Source: Epiperipatus broadwayi (Eukaryota > Onychophora > Udeonychophora > Euonychophora > Peripatidae). From it: a DNA stretch of 64,000 bases. Position 1 is the stretch's first letter, and the number at the start of each line of letters is the position of its first letter. The notes below the pieces were generated by a model, which was not told where the DNA came from, did no database searches, and saw only the letters and a list, made by a program, of their open reading frames with translations. The translations under genes and the position numbers were made by a program. Below are positions 13,338 through 22,835 of the stretch, piece by piece. The stretch lies in contig JAQFVV010000021.1 in the NCBI GenBank assembly GCA_028023455.1, positions 248,001 through 312,000 on the forward strand, in the 5' to 3' direction.

Positions 13338-13929
13338 TGTTGTGTTTGGTTAGGCTTGCAGGTTCGTTTCCAAACGAACAGATACAAAAAGAATAACTAC
13401 TCAGCAATTAATATGTATAATTTATTAGTCCAAAAAATATACACACGTTAGCTGAACAGATGAATAAATATAGTTGATACACTCGAATGCTGGGATAGTC
13501 GAGCCGAGTACGGAACTCACTTCTAGTTAAATGATTAGCCTGCCTCGTGAGCTCTGGTAAGACTCTTCCAGCCATGTATTTAGCTTGCCTCGAGTCGGCT
13601 CTAATTCGGACGTACCAGTTTCCAGCCTGTAGGTGGACTTGCCTCAATGCATGGACGTTGCGATAATGACTAGATAAGTACCTTTGCTGATGGCAGAAGA
13701 TTTAATGGAGAGCATGTTCTGTCGTTCAGGTTAGCAGAAGTAATTGCTCTCTGCCTTGCCCCCAAAAGGCTGACTATTTAAAGGCAGGTCTCCTACCTAC
13801 TGGAAACAGGCGGATTTGGTGCGCGAACCCCAGTGAAGGTTTTAATCCCTTTGGATAGCAACTGGGTGCTAGCCAATCAGGCAAGGAATCTGGAATAGTC
13901 CACTTCTGAAGGCAGGGTCAGCTATGACA
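13338..13929 (-). mobile_element. Solo LTR with 5-bp target duplication
   Basis: A 592-base GC-richer block that begins TGTTGTG and ends TATGACA, so it has TG..CA ends. It is flanked on both sides by the identical pentamer GAAAG (13333-13337 and 13930-13934), the target-site duplication expected of an LTR retrotransposon. On the minus strand a TATA-like CTTTAAATA comes before an AATAAATT polyadenylation-like signal near the far end, which sets the orientation. No internal coding region adjoins it, so recombination between two LTRs probably removed the body. The 79-codon minus-strand frame inside is probably incidental. The superfamily cannot be told from the LTR alone. Confidence 0.85.
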
Positions 13930-14059
13930 GAAAGCGATGCATAAAATGGTGCTAAGAGAATCACAATAATGATTTTTAGATATTATGGCTTACCCACATA
14001 TGAATAAGGAATTATTAGAAAACAATCAACAATAATCTTGTTGATGGCTCAAAAAAAAT

Positions 14060-14500
14060 TCTCTACTAGTGTTTGCATATTTAATCATTGTCGATACTAA
14101 ATCAACATGCCGGAAAGATAAATTCACTCAATCACAAGAGATAATTGAATTTCCAGCAGTATGGTTTAATACTCCTAATGGAAATATGCAAACAGATTTT
14201 CATTATTATGTTCAACCAGAGGAATATCCCATTTTTACAGATACAACTCAGGAACAAGTAGAAAATGGAATTCCTTTGAGGATGTGTCTCTTCCAGTTAT
14301 CCAAATTGCTTCATGAGATTTCAAAATAGTATAAGTTTGAATACAATTGTCCAATTACTAAAAACATGTTACGTACTTTTGCAACATGGCAGATTGGAAT
14401 AGTGATATGATGTTTGGTCAAGCATAGGGTTTACTATGCATGGACTGGGCTGTAGCCCAATGCTTTGTACAATGGGTTAAGGAGGCTCACCCTTTGACAA
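14060..14500 (+). pseudogene. ERI1/ERI2-type 3'-5' exoribonuclease pseudogene
   Basis: Decayed copy of a DEDDh exoribonuclease of the ERI1 family (ERI2-like; these trim small-RNA and histone-mRNA ends). The open part reads FAYLIIVDTKST, then SQEIIEFPAVWFNTPNG, FHYYVQPEEYP and VENGIPLRMCLFQL, a close match in order to the N-terminal half of the family. The catalytic DFE-type motif is VDTKS, so the acidic partner of the first Asp is lost. About ten residues before the QEQVENG block are deleted. A frameshift near 14385 puts an ADWNSDMM block, equivalent to the conserved SDWD region, into another frame. No introns are visible across the aligned part, which suggests a retrocopy. Confidence 0.75.
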
Positions 14501-14661
14501 ATTATTACATTTGTGAATGCTGAATCAACATTTAAGTACTTTAAATTTTATATTTAAAAGGAAACACTGTTATACACAAATATACTTATACGAAGATATA
14601 TCATGCATATTTTATAATATAAATCGTAGGTAAAAGGATTCCCTACCGAACACTTTTTCTA

Positions 14662-15090
14662 ATGATAATTTTTATTGCTTCAATGAAATTAAATAATACA
14701 AAGATCTTCTACCGGACTTTCTCTACGGAGTTTCATTTGAGCTTTCACATAGCTCCCGATCAAACCCCACAGGCCGTGTACAACATTGCATGCCCTTACA
14801 ATGGATGTAAAGCCTCATACTATGGTGAAAACAGAGCCACCATAGCCACTAGATTATTGCAGCATAAGTATAGGCATAATAAGTCACATACTAACCCTGA
14901 ATGAAGTTCAATATTCACTCAACATCAAGAAGTAGTTGGACATGACTTCGAACCCACCATTGCAAAATTAGTTTGTACTGAGAGACACGATGTTAAACAT
15001 AAGGTAAAGGAGGCTTACGTCATAGCAGAAAACTCCGTCATTAATCACAAAGAATCATGTTCTGCTATGTCCAAAAGATGGGCTAATTGA
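14662..15090 (+). pseudogene. Penelope-like element GIY-YIG relic (second family)
   Basis: C-terminal end of a PLE. An open frame (14662-14904) carries AVYNIACPYNGCKASYYGEN and the following RATIATRLLQHKY, the GIY-YIG nuclease core with a cysteine pair. After a stop at 14902 the same frame continues to 15087 with a KVKEAYVIAENSVINHKES block, resembling the end of PLE proteins. It differs from the PLE at 3215, so it is a separate family. The palindrome at 15345 lies about 250 bases downstream, where a PLE terminal repeat would be expected. Confidence 0.75.
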
Positions 15091-15344
15091 CTCATTTGCA
15101 TAAAGTTTGCATATTGTACATACATAATGATCCCTATGAGTGAGTCTATACAGGTTATAATTATGAGAAATACTTTCTTGAAAGCTGTAAGCCTTTTCAA
15201 TTTGCTAATCATCATTCTATAGTTTTACGTTATATGTGTGTTGGAACAATTTTATTATTATAATTTTGGTAAGCGTAAAGTAGAAACCTATGATTTATAA
15301 TCAATCATCTCTTATACTAGCACATAATTGTTTATAAACAATGC

Positions 15345-15665
15345 AAAACTCTCCATACAGTAGTGCCGCCCTGTGCCAACCAGAGTAATCAATGGATGCC
15401 AGAAGACTTGTGCATAAAATCCCCATCTAATGCCTACTCATCCCATATCCCCAGACTAGTTTCTGGCTTGTGGCCTTCATCCTAAGATCTAGGCGCAGTG
15501 CTCACAGATCCAAAGCTCCTCACTGATGAAGGTCACAAGCCAGAAACTAGCTCTGGGGATATTGGATGAGTAGGCATTAGATAGGGATTTTATGCATAAG
15601 CCTTTTGGCATCCATTGATTACTCTGATTGCCACAGAATGGCACTATTGTAAGGAGAGTTTTGCC
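15345..15665. repeat. Palindromic repeat, family B
   Basis: Inverted repeat with ~150-base arms meeting near 15500. Both arms carry the shared block AATCAATGGATGCCA with TGCATAAAATCC and CCAGAAACTAG. Outer ends are AAACTCTCC and its complement. Related copies lie at 17845, 33389, 41885, 43690 and 58990. The right arm keeps a hammerhead-like core (see 15518); the left arm has lost part of it. Confidence 0.85.
15518..15558 (+). ncRNA. Hammerhead ribozyme-like motif (family B)
   Basis: Layout of a type-I hammerhead: stem I CCTCA paired with TGGGG, box CTGATGA, a weak stem II (AGGT-CACAA-GCCA), box GAAA, then stem III region CTAGCTC, which has one extra base relative to the cleaner copy at 44325. 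Cleavage would fall after the C preceding TGGGG. Stem II is A-flanked and short, so activity is doubtful. Confidence 0.5.
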
Positions 15666-17840
15666 TTGTTTAATTACTTTTTCTTGAAAAATAAATTGCA
15701 TTTTTCTTTAACGTTTCTGCCTTTTAAAAATATTACTAGATGGGGAAAGATCTGATAATAAGCAAATAGTCTAAGGTTGTGTACTCAGGTTATTTATTGT
15801 ACATAGCTAAAAAGTTCTTTCATGAGGTCATCAATTAGTTCAATTATGTATTTACAGTGGGTCAAATCAAGCATTTTGAATCTTTGGGGGAGGACATGTG
15901 TGAAAACAAAATAGATATTCACTAACATGAATCTATTTTTTTTGCTCAAGCAGAAGTGATGATAAGTTAATGAAAAACAGATCACTACTTTTAACATAGT
16001 TTAAAGTCCCACTAGAAGAATCATGCCATACATATTTTGGTAACTTATGCAGTTAAATTATCTATTTTTTTTTTTTTATAAACTTAAAAATTTCTAAGCT
16101 ATTATTAGTGTTATTGCAATCCATTTAAAAATTTGTCATATAATTAAATTTTTAAAACATTAATATCTAGCAAAAATTGAATATTATCTTCTAATCTTTC
16201 ATTGTATGCATGTTCCATTCTCATACAATGTGATGTAATGGTTAGGCATTCATATGATATATCCATAATCTTGAATTTGAATCTAGATTGTATAAAACTT
16301 GAAAATTCATCAGGCTCCAAAGTTTCTCAGCCATCTTCCATCCAATCATTGATTGGTAAATGGGTCTCTGGATAGTCTTAAATAAAGATAAAAACAAGAA
16401 GGAAAAGCAGATAAATGCTTATTATTCATCGAATGATGAGCCTGGTGAATTGAGCCTTCTCTTGCACTATTTCTATTTGGATGATAATTTGTGAGGCCTT
16501 TGTCTATATTGTTCTTTTACCTTATAATGAGCTGTTAATGTGAATAGGTTTTAAATATGGAAATTTTAAACAAAATCCAAAGTTTATTTTAAGCAGAAAT
16601 TATGAAAAATGAAATGGCTTTATTACTAGGGAGTTTATAAAAAAAATTCAAGTCCTGGAAGAAACAGATATGGTTGTAATCCATGGACCTTAAACGATAG
16701 TTTGCCACTTTATCAGTGTGCCAAACTGTACAGAAATTTTAAGCTAAGATAGTATAAGATAGGTAATGGTACAAAGTACCAAGCATTGTAGAAATTCAAA
16801 AACAAAGCATTAGTAAATAAACAGTAACAACTCTCTTCATACAGTAAGGTGACCCTGATCCTGTGATGTACTGGTAAATAATTTGTTTTTGGCATAATGT
16901 ATATGTAGTCACATTACATTTCCAGTTAGATTAATAGAAGAATAAGCTATATTCAAATTTCATTATAATTTTATTAATGGATCATGATAAATGTAATGTA
17001 GAATGCAAACATATAATGGCCACACAAGTAAAGATGAATCTATTTTCCCTAAATACTTAACCTTTTTTTTTATAATATTTAATTTGCTAACCAAAGAAAA
17101 CAAATTCATAACCAGGCAAAATATTATACACATTTAAAAAAGAAGTTATAATTGAATTACTTATAACTGTTCTATAATTTATTTGTAAAGAATATTTCTT
17201 ATCAAATACTTTATAATCATGATCAACAGTTTTAGTAATAAACAAATTACAAAACTATTTAGAACTATACGAGAGATTCATTGACAATTTCTATGTATGT
17301 AAGTGTATATATTGTAAATGTGTGTATTGTTACTCAAGATGGCGGAAGAAGCCGTAAGCTGGCTGTAGCAAAGAAATTATTTTTTAATTTTATATAGACA
17401 TTTTTAATTTTGGAGAGTTATTCTAGTGTATATTGTTCATATATATTCTATCATTTATTATATCCATTAATAAATAAAAACTATATTACAATAAATAAAT
17501 AATCCTATTATTAAAATTTAATTATAGCAAGGTGCAATGTCTTAAAAATCTATTGCCACAGTTGTCAATCGTTCAATAAATAAATTAACTAATAAAAAAT
17601 AAAAAAAATAGCAAAAAAATAAAAATTGGAATTTTTATTTTCAAGTTCACATTGAAAGGATTGGCACTATTACCACATAACACACCGTTCTACTGCATTG
17701 GACCAAGCGTATATTGGGAAATTACATTTAATCAATCTCAAAGCACTAAGAAATTATATCTTTTGCATTTTATTATCATCAATTCCCATCACAAAACAAA
17801 AAGAAAGAAAAAGATTAGTAACTTTATTTCTGAAACCAGA
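15666..17840. other. Mostly featureless; SINE-like piece near 16.2 kb
   Basis: AT-rich. A tRNA-like box-A/box-B pair is just discernible at about 16230-16310. A GC-richer AAGATGGCGGAAG at about 17337 resembles promoter-proximal sequence, but no exon could be built from it. The candidate terminal exon at 15794-15881 is listed separately. Confidence 0.45.
15794..15881 (-). CDS. Candidate terminal coding exon, unknown protein
   Basis: Minus-strand sequence after a pyrimidine-rich acceptor (CCTCCCCCAAAG) encodes FKMLDLTHCKYIIELIDDL and then ten more residues to a TAA stop. The composition is protein-like. An AATAAA overlaps the stop. The evidence is only splice-site context and composition. It might be the last exon of the minus-strand gene suggested by the exons at 57707 and 23697, but the splice phase does not join directly to the latter. 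Confidence 0.22.
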
Positions 17841-17844
17841 AGTA

Positions 17845-18095
17845 AAACTCTCCTTACAGTAGTGTGACTCAATGCAAGCCAGAGTAATCACTGGATGCAA
17901 GAAGGTTTGTGCATAAAATCCCTATCTATGGCCCACTCATTTAATATTATCAGATTAGTTTCTAGCTTGTGGTTTTCATCAGTGAGGAGTCTTGGATTTG
18001 AGAGGACTAGACCTAGAGCTTAGGGATTTTATGCACAAACCTTCTTGCATTCATTGATTACTCTGGCTTGCACTGAAGAGTTTTGCCTTTGTTTA
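17845..18095. repeat. Palindromic repeat, family B (diverged)
   Basis: Arms at about 17848-17945 and 18010-18085 share the family-B blocks (CAGAGTAATCA, GTGCATAAAATCC) in inverted orientation. The minus strand near 17950-17990 keeps a CTGATGA box and GAAA with a decayed stem II. Confidence 0.75.
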
Positions 18096-19194
18096 AACAG
18101 CTTGTGTATGCATAAAAAATGATGATCATGGAAACCTTATTTCGGTTAATGTTTTAATGTGCGTAAATAATTTTTTAAATTACTGATTTTAAAATTATCT
18201 CATTAATATACAATGTCTTGTCTTTTTCTAGTTATTTTCTTTCAAAATCTGATCCAATTTTTCTGTGACAAAAAAAATTACAAACTTAAAATATTTTTAA
18301 ATATTTCTTTATATACATATTTTTATTGTATAATGAAAATGTATAGTTCTAAAATAATATTTTAAAATATTTATTAATATTAAAGATATGTGTAGTTTAT
18401 CATATCATATGTACATATAAAAGTGAAAGTTTATTTGTTTGTTAACCTAACTTCACAAAAAAATAATTCATTTATCTTGATGAATCTTGCATGATTTTCT
18501 TTGTTTTTTGGGGTGGGTGGGTGGGATTACATAGACTATGGATTTTTGTTCGATGGTACTTAATTGTTTTAAAAACTTTAGTAATTTGCAATATAAAAAT
18601 GCATCTGAATCGTAACAATTTTCTAATGAATTCATAAAAACACAAAAAGAGGATAACACTTAACATTGGGGAATGTAGCCTGCCTATTGAAATACGTAGT
18701 GAGAATTACAGTTTTCGGGAATGCTAGGTAAAATTTTATAGCGTAAATATATTTTAAAATAATTGAAGTTCATTTGGACCACATATTTAATTTCTCACTT
18801 GTAGTGAAGCCAATGTTAAAATTTCATAGCCATCTTACAAATCAGTTTGTCATGTGATTAAAAGGAAAATTTTATAAGCGGGTACAAATCATGTTGAGGC
18901 CTGCATATTAAAATACATACTATAGAAATGGAACAAATTATAGTTTTTGGTAAAGCAAAATAAAATTAAATTTCATAAATATACTTTAAATCAATTAAAT
19001 TTTGTTTGTACTTCATATTTTATTCCCCACTTAAAAAAAATGTAAATATATAAACCATGAAAACAGTTATACATTGTATTATATTCTTTTATTCTATTAA
19101 TGAGAGCAAAGCTGAGGGCACAGGTAGTAAATATATATATATGAAAAACATTTTATTTTTTGTTCATTAATTTTGTTGACATCTTAATGTGTGT
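18096..19194. other. AT-rich; one diverged direct duplication
   Basis: Two diverged direct copies of a ~150-base segment lie at about 18676-18840 and 18896-19040. Both begin GCCTGC-TATT and continue through similar AT-rich text. No coding function is visible. Confidence 0.45.
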
Positions 19195-19252
19195 GCAGTC
19201 CATGGAGTAGTGTATATTATCCCTTGTTTTTGTAAGAAGGTATATATAGTGC
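19195..19252 (+). pseudogene. PLE GIY-YIG fragment
   Basis: Encodes GVVYIIPCFCKKVYI, nearly the same start of the GIY-YIG domain as the relic at 3215 (GVVYIIPC..VYI). Homology stops abruptly after VYI and seems to resume at 21040 with the next part of the same domain. A ~1.8-kb insertion may therefore split one PLE copy. Confidence 0.6.
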
Positions 19253-21035
19253 ACTTCCTATTTTTATGTTCCTGTTCTTTAATTCCCTTTTAAACCTTTG
19301 TTATTTGTCTTTAATAATGTTTTGTGAAAATAATTTCAAACACATATACACTACTTTTATTTGTTTCATACTGATTCAGATTGAACCCGAGTAATAGGCG
19401 CCAGAAACCTTTACAAGCTCGCCACCACTCACACGCTCACTCAACTATATCACAGAACATGCCCAACATCACTCCAGCGACACAAGAAACGAACACACAA
19501 CACTTTTCCGAACTAGATCACTTTACCGTTAAAACAATATTAAAACACCTTTATCACTGTTGGGCCCGCCCTATATCCCCCAGAATAAATTAACCATAAC
19601 TTAACATTAACATAAGAATTTATGACAAATATAAACCTATTAATATACTTAAATCTTAACTAAAATATTAAATTACCCGTTCAACTATACAACATAGATC
19701 ACTCTCACTCATTCAACATTATTTAAATAAATTTAAATTCCAACGATCAATAAAAGATATTAATTAAATGAATGATTTATTTAGAAAACTGGGTAAATAA
19801 AATTATCATCAGATATATGATTTAGTAAGTCTAGATAACATAATTACGAATTAGTATAATTTCACAGATATTTGCTGACTCTTAATTGCACATATGATTT
19901 GTTGAGTTTTTGTGATTCAATTTGTCATTATAATTTTATATTTTACACTTAATGTTTTAAATCGTTCTCACTTTAAAGTTAATTTAGCTGGTGCATAATG
20001 TGTGAGCAAATGTTAAAATATAACTACCTGTGGAAGAAACTTAATGGGATCCTGAGCGATTTTTCCTTAATTCACATGCTTTTGTGGGCTTCCAGCTTTT
20101 CCTTGAGTTCATTTTCTCCGAGGTTGAGAGCATTCTAGGATCATCACGTGCAGTGCAAGATCAACCGCAATTTGGATTCAGCAACGCATTTCGTCTCTAT
20201 CACACAAAGTTTAGGTTAAGAAGTCCAAGTACTTAATCAGAAGCTCTGCCAAAAAAATTAATAATACTCTCCGCTAAAATTCAAATTAATTTCGCCTTCC
20301 ACAACTCTTAATCAATAATTAATAATTTAATTAATGTCTCACTAGTTTGTCTTCCTTTTTCTTCTCTTCTTTCCCCACCACCTTGAATTTTTCCTCCAAT
20401 CTCTGTCATCACTCATGAGTCATTAGTTCTTATTTGCTAATTAAGGGTCCTCTTTATTTAATAGTTTCTGTGACATTTCACCACGTGGAATTTAATTTAG
20501 TTTTTCCATCTTTTTTAATATTGTTTTAGCTGGAGCCAGAAGTCTAAGTAGTACAATAGCAGTGTACACTTTTTTATCACCTCTGTTTCTAAATTTGGAT
20601 TGTTATCTAGACTTTACCAACATACATCCTGCTTATTGTTTCAAATTCTCTAACTTTTAATCTACTAATTGCCCCCCCCCCCATTCAAAATATCTTAGAT
20701 CGCTTGGAATCTTTTAACCTATTGCAGATTAATTAATTTACTTATCTTTTTCTTTCTTTTTTGTTTAAAAATGATTTAATAAAAAATTTCTAATTTGTTC
20801 TCGATCATTCTTTTTTTAAAACGAAGTAACAAAAAAACAAACTTACAAATAATGATTATAATAAATAAAAACTCTTTTAATTTTAGTTCAATAAATCTGA
20901 CAGGTACTCTTGTATGCTGATCTGCTTTAGGTTTCTGTTTATTCTTAAAACAAGATCGTTTTTAAAAGTTTTGTACCTTCATTTATTTCTCATTAATATA
21001 TCTCTAACTTTCCTAGGTTCAAACCCTATCATTCC
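19253..21035. other. Unassigned insert between two PLE pieces
   Basis: Non-homologous to the PLE on either side. Contains a GC-richer, P/T/H-rich open stretch at 19381-19593 and another GC-richer patch at about 20040-20220. I recognise neither a transposase nor terminal repeats. A C-run lies at about 20672. Confidence 0.4.
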
Positions 21036-21039
21036 GTTA

Positions 21040-21470
21040 CAATAGGTCAGAATAGTTTGAGTTTAAATGAAAGAATAAAAGTGCATAAAAGTAGAGTTAG
21101 AAATAAATATCTTAGTTAGTTCTGCTTTGTATGTGCATAAAAAAAAATACAGGCCACATTATTAATTTTGATTACGCTATGGTTGTCTTCTTTGAGAGAA
21201 ATGAAATAAAAAAAAAAATTAACGAATCTTTATTGTTAAAAATGTATGATTCTGAAGCAATTAACTTATGCAAAAATTCCTTTTAATATTAAGGGTGTAT
21301 GGAAGGTAAGTGGAATTGTGCATAATGTTTAGGTTAAATATGAAGTTATTCTGGAGTTCGTTGCACTTGAGAAGTCTGCTTGTAGCAGTGAAACCATTGG
21401 TAGTGTTTTACAGTTTATTTTCTTCACTAGTCTGGTAGAGTTGTGAATTTGGGATAATTTTGATTATGTA
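21040..21470 (+). pseudogene. PLE 3' end (GIY-YIG part and tail)
   Basis: Strong nucleotide similarity to the reverse complement of 3215-3700. It holds the GQNSLSLNERIKVHKSRV part of the GIY-YIG domain, the decayed remainder and the 3' non-coding tail. Frameshifts and stops interrupt the frame after the R/H helix. It runs almost directly into the family-A repeat array at 21487, as expected if that array is the element's terminal repeat. Confidence 0.8.
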
Positions 21471-21702
21471 GTTTACTATATATATATGATAAACAAAACA
21501 AGTTATAAATTTCGTAACTTGCTCTTAGCTTGCATTTTATGATCACTAGATAGAGCTTTATCCATATAGCTGTCTAGTTCGTTTGGCTGGATTTGAAGAT
21601 ATTTACGTATCTGAAAAATTCATGCTTTCAAACTGATAGAAACGTGTTTCATAAATGCTGATTGTAGAGTTAGTACTTAGATCTAGTTTCTGGTCTTCCT
21701 AC

Positions 21703-21747
21703 CCTTTACTGGCGTGAGCCAACTAGCTCGAAACCATGTTCTAAAGG
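21703..21747 (+). ncRNA. Hammerhead-like motif, array unit 1
   Basis: Stem I CCTTTA pairs perfectly with TAAAGG. The first box is CTGGCGT (consensus CTGANGA, so two key positions changed), stem II is GAGC/GCTC with loop CAACTA, then GAAA, then CCATGTTC ending at the predicted cleavage C. The changed core suggests weak or no activity. Confidence 0.55.
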
Positions 21748-22118
21748 TTGGAGACAACGAAAGATATTGAATTCTATCTTTCTCAGTGTTTATATAAACA
21801 GAAGCTTGTTGGGAGCTATTGGTAAAGTGCCATCTAGTGATCATAAAATGCAAGCTAAGAGCAAGTTACGAAATTTATAACTTGTTTTGTTTATCATAAA
21901 TGTACCCTTGAAGGTTTTTGCAATGATATATATTGCAGAGGATTTTACTATATGGTGAAACGGAACTGATTTCAGACCCATATAGCTGTCTAGTTTGTTT
22001 GGCTGGATTTGAAGATATTTATGTATCTGAAAAATTCATGCTTTCAAACTGATAGAAACGTGTTTCATAAATGCTGATTGTAGAGTTAGTACTTAGATCT
22101 AGTTTCTGGTCTTCCTAC

Positions 22119-22163
22119 CCTTTACTGGCGTGAGCCAACTAGCTCGAAACCATGTTCTAAAGG
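22119..22163 (+). ncRNA. Hammerhead-like motif, array unit 2
   Basis: Same as unit 1: stem I CCTTTA/TAAAGG, core CTGGCGT, stem II GAGC/GCTC, GAAA, cleavage-site TTC. Confidence 0.55.
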
Positions 22164-22536
22164 TTGGAGACAACGAAAGAGATATTGAATTCTATCTTTC
22201 TCAGTGTTTATATAAACAGAAGCTTGTTGGGAGCTATTGGTAAAGTGCCATCTAGTGATCATAAAATGCAAGCTAAGAGCAAGTTACGAAATTTATAACT
22301 TGTTTTGTTTATCATAAATGTACCCTTGAAGGTTTTTGCAATGATATATATTGCAGAGGATTTTACTATATGGTGAAACGGAACTGATTTCAGACCCATA
22401 TAGCTGTCTAGTTTGTTTGGCTGGATTTGAAGATATTTATGTATCTGAAAAATTCATGCTTTCAAACTGATAGAAACGTGTTTCATAAATGCTGATTGTA
22501 GAGTTAGTACTTAGATCTAGTTTCTGGTCTTCCTAC

Positions 22537-22581
22537 CCTTTACTGACGTGAGCCAACTAGCTCGAAACCATGGTCTAAAGG
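22537..22581 (+). ncRNA. Hammerhead-like motif, array unit 3 (best of array)
   Basis: Stem I CCTTTA/TAAAGG, box CTGACGT (only the last A of CTGANGA replaced), stem II GAGC/GCTC, GAAA. Stem III is the self-complementary ACCATGGT followed by C, which gives a canonical GUC cleavage site. Units 1 and 2 have decayed stem III and core relative to this one. Confidence 0.62.
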
Positions 22582-22705
22582 TTGGAGACAACGAAAGAGA
22601 TATTGAATTCTATCTCTCTCAGCGTTTATGTAAACAACAGCTTGTTGGGAGCTATTGGTAAAGCTCCATCTAGTGAGTATATATATATATATATATATTA
22701 AGGCC

Positions 22706-22835
22706 CCACCTGGTTTACTAAAGTTGTAGAGCATCAGACTCTGAAGTATAAGATCCTCAGATTAATTCCCATTCTGACACCTCCAGTCATCGGACTTCTT
22801 ATGAATTCCTGCACAACAAAACTCATTCAATTATT
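22706..22835 (+). repeat. tRNA-derived SINE
   Basis: Box-A-like GGTTTACTAAAGTTGTAGAGC and box-B-like AGATTAATTCCC, followed by the tail CTTCTTATGAATTCCTG, which also occurs in the copies at 45418 and 58600. The shared tail downstream of a tRNA-like head is what identifies a SINE family. Confidence 0.7.

Larger units (their letters stand above)
21487..22680. repeat. Tandem array, ~417-bp unit x 2.7 (family A)
   Basis: Units start at 21563, 21979 and 22397 (CATATAGCTGTCTAG), giving periods of 416 and 418 bases; the last stops at about 22678 in a (TA)n tract. Copies are nearly identical apart from scattered changes, so the amplification is recent. The array is preceded (21487-21562) by an inverted copy of a segment inside the unit (AACAAGTTATAAATTTCG and its complement). 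Each unit contains a hammerhead-like core. Single or inverted relatives occur at 31044, 31265, 33890, 40546 and 44555. Confidence 0.92.

Noticed and set aside
17330-17370. AAGATGGCGG promoter/first exon
   Set aside because: The motif is short and isolated; no donor or downstream exon could be framed.
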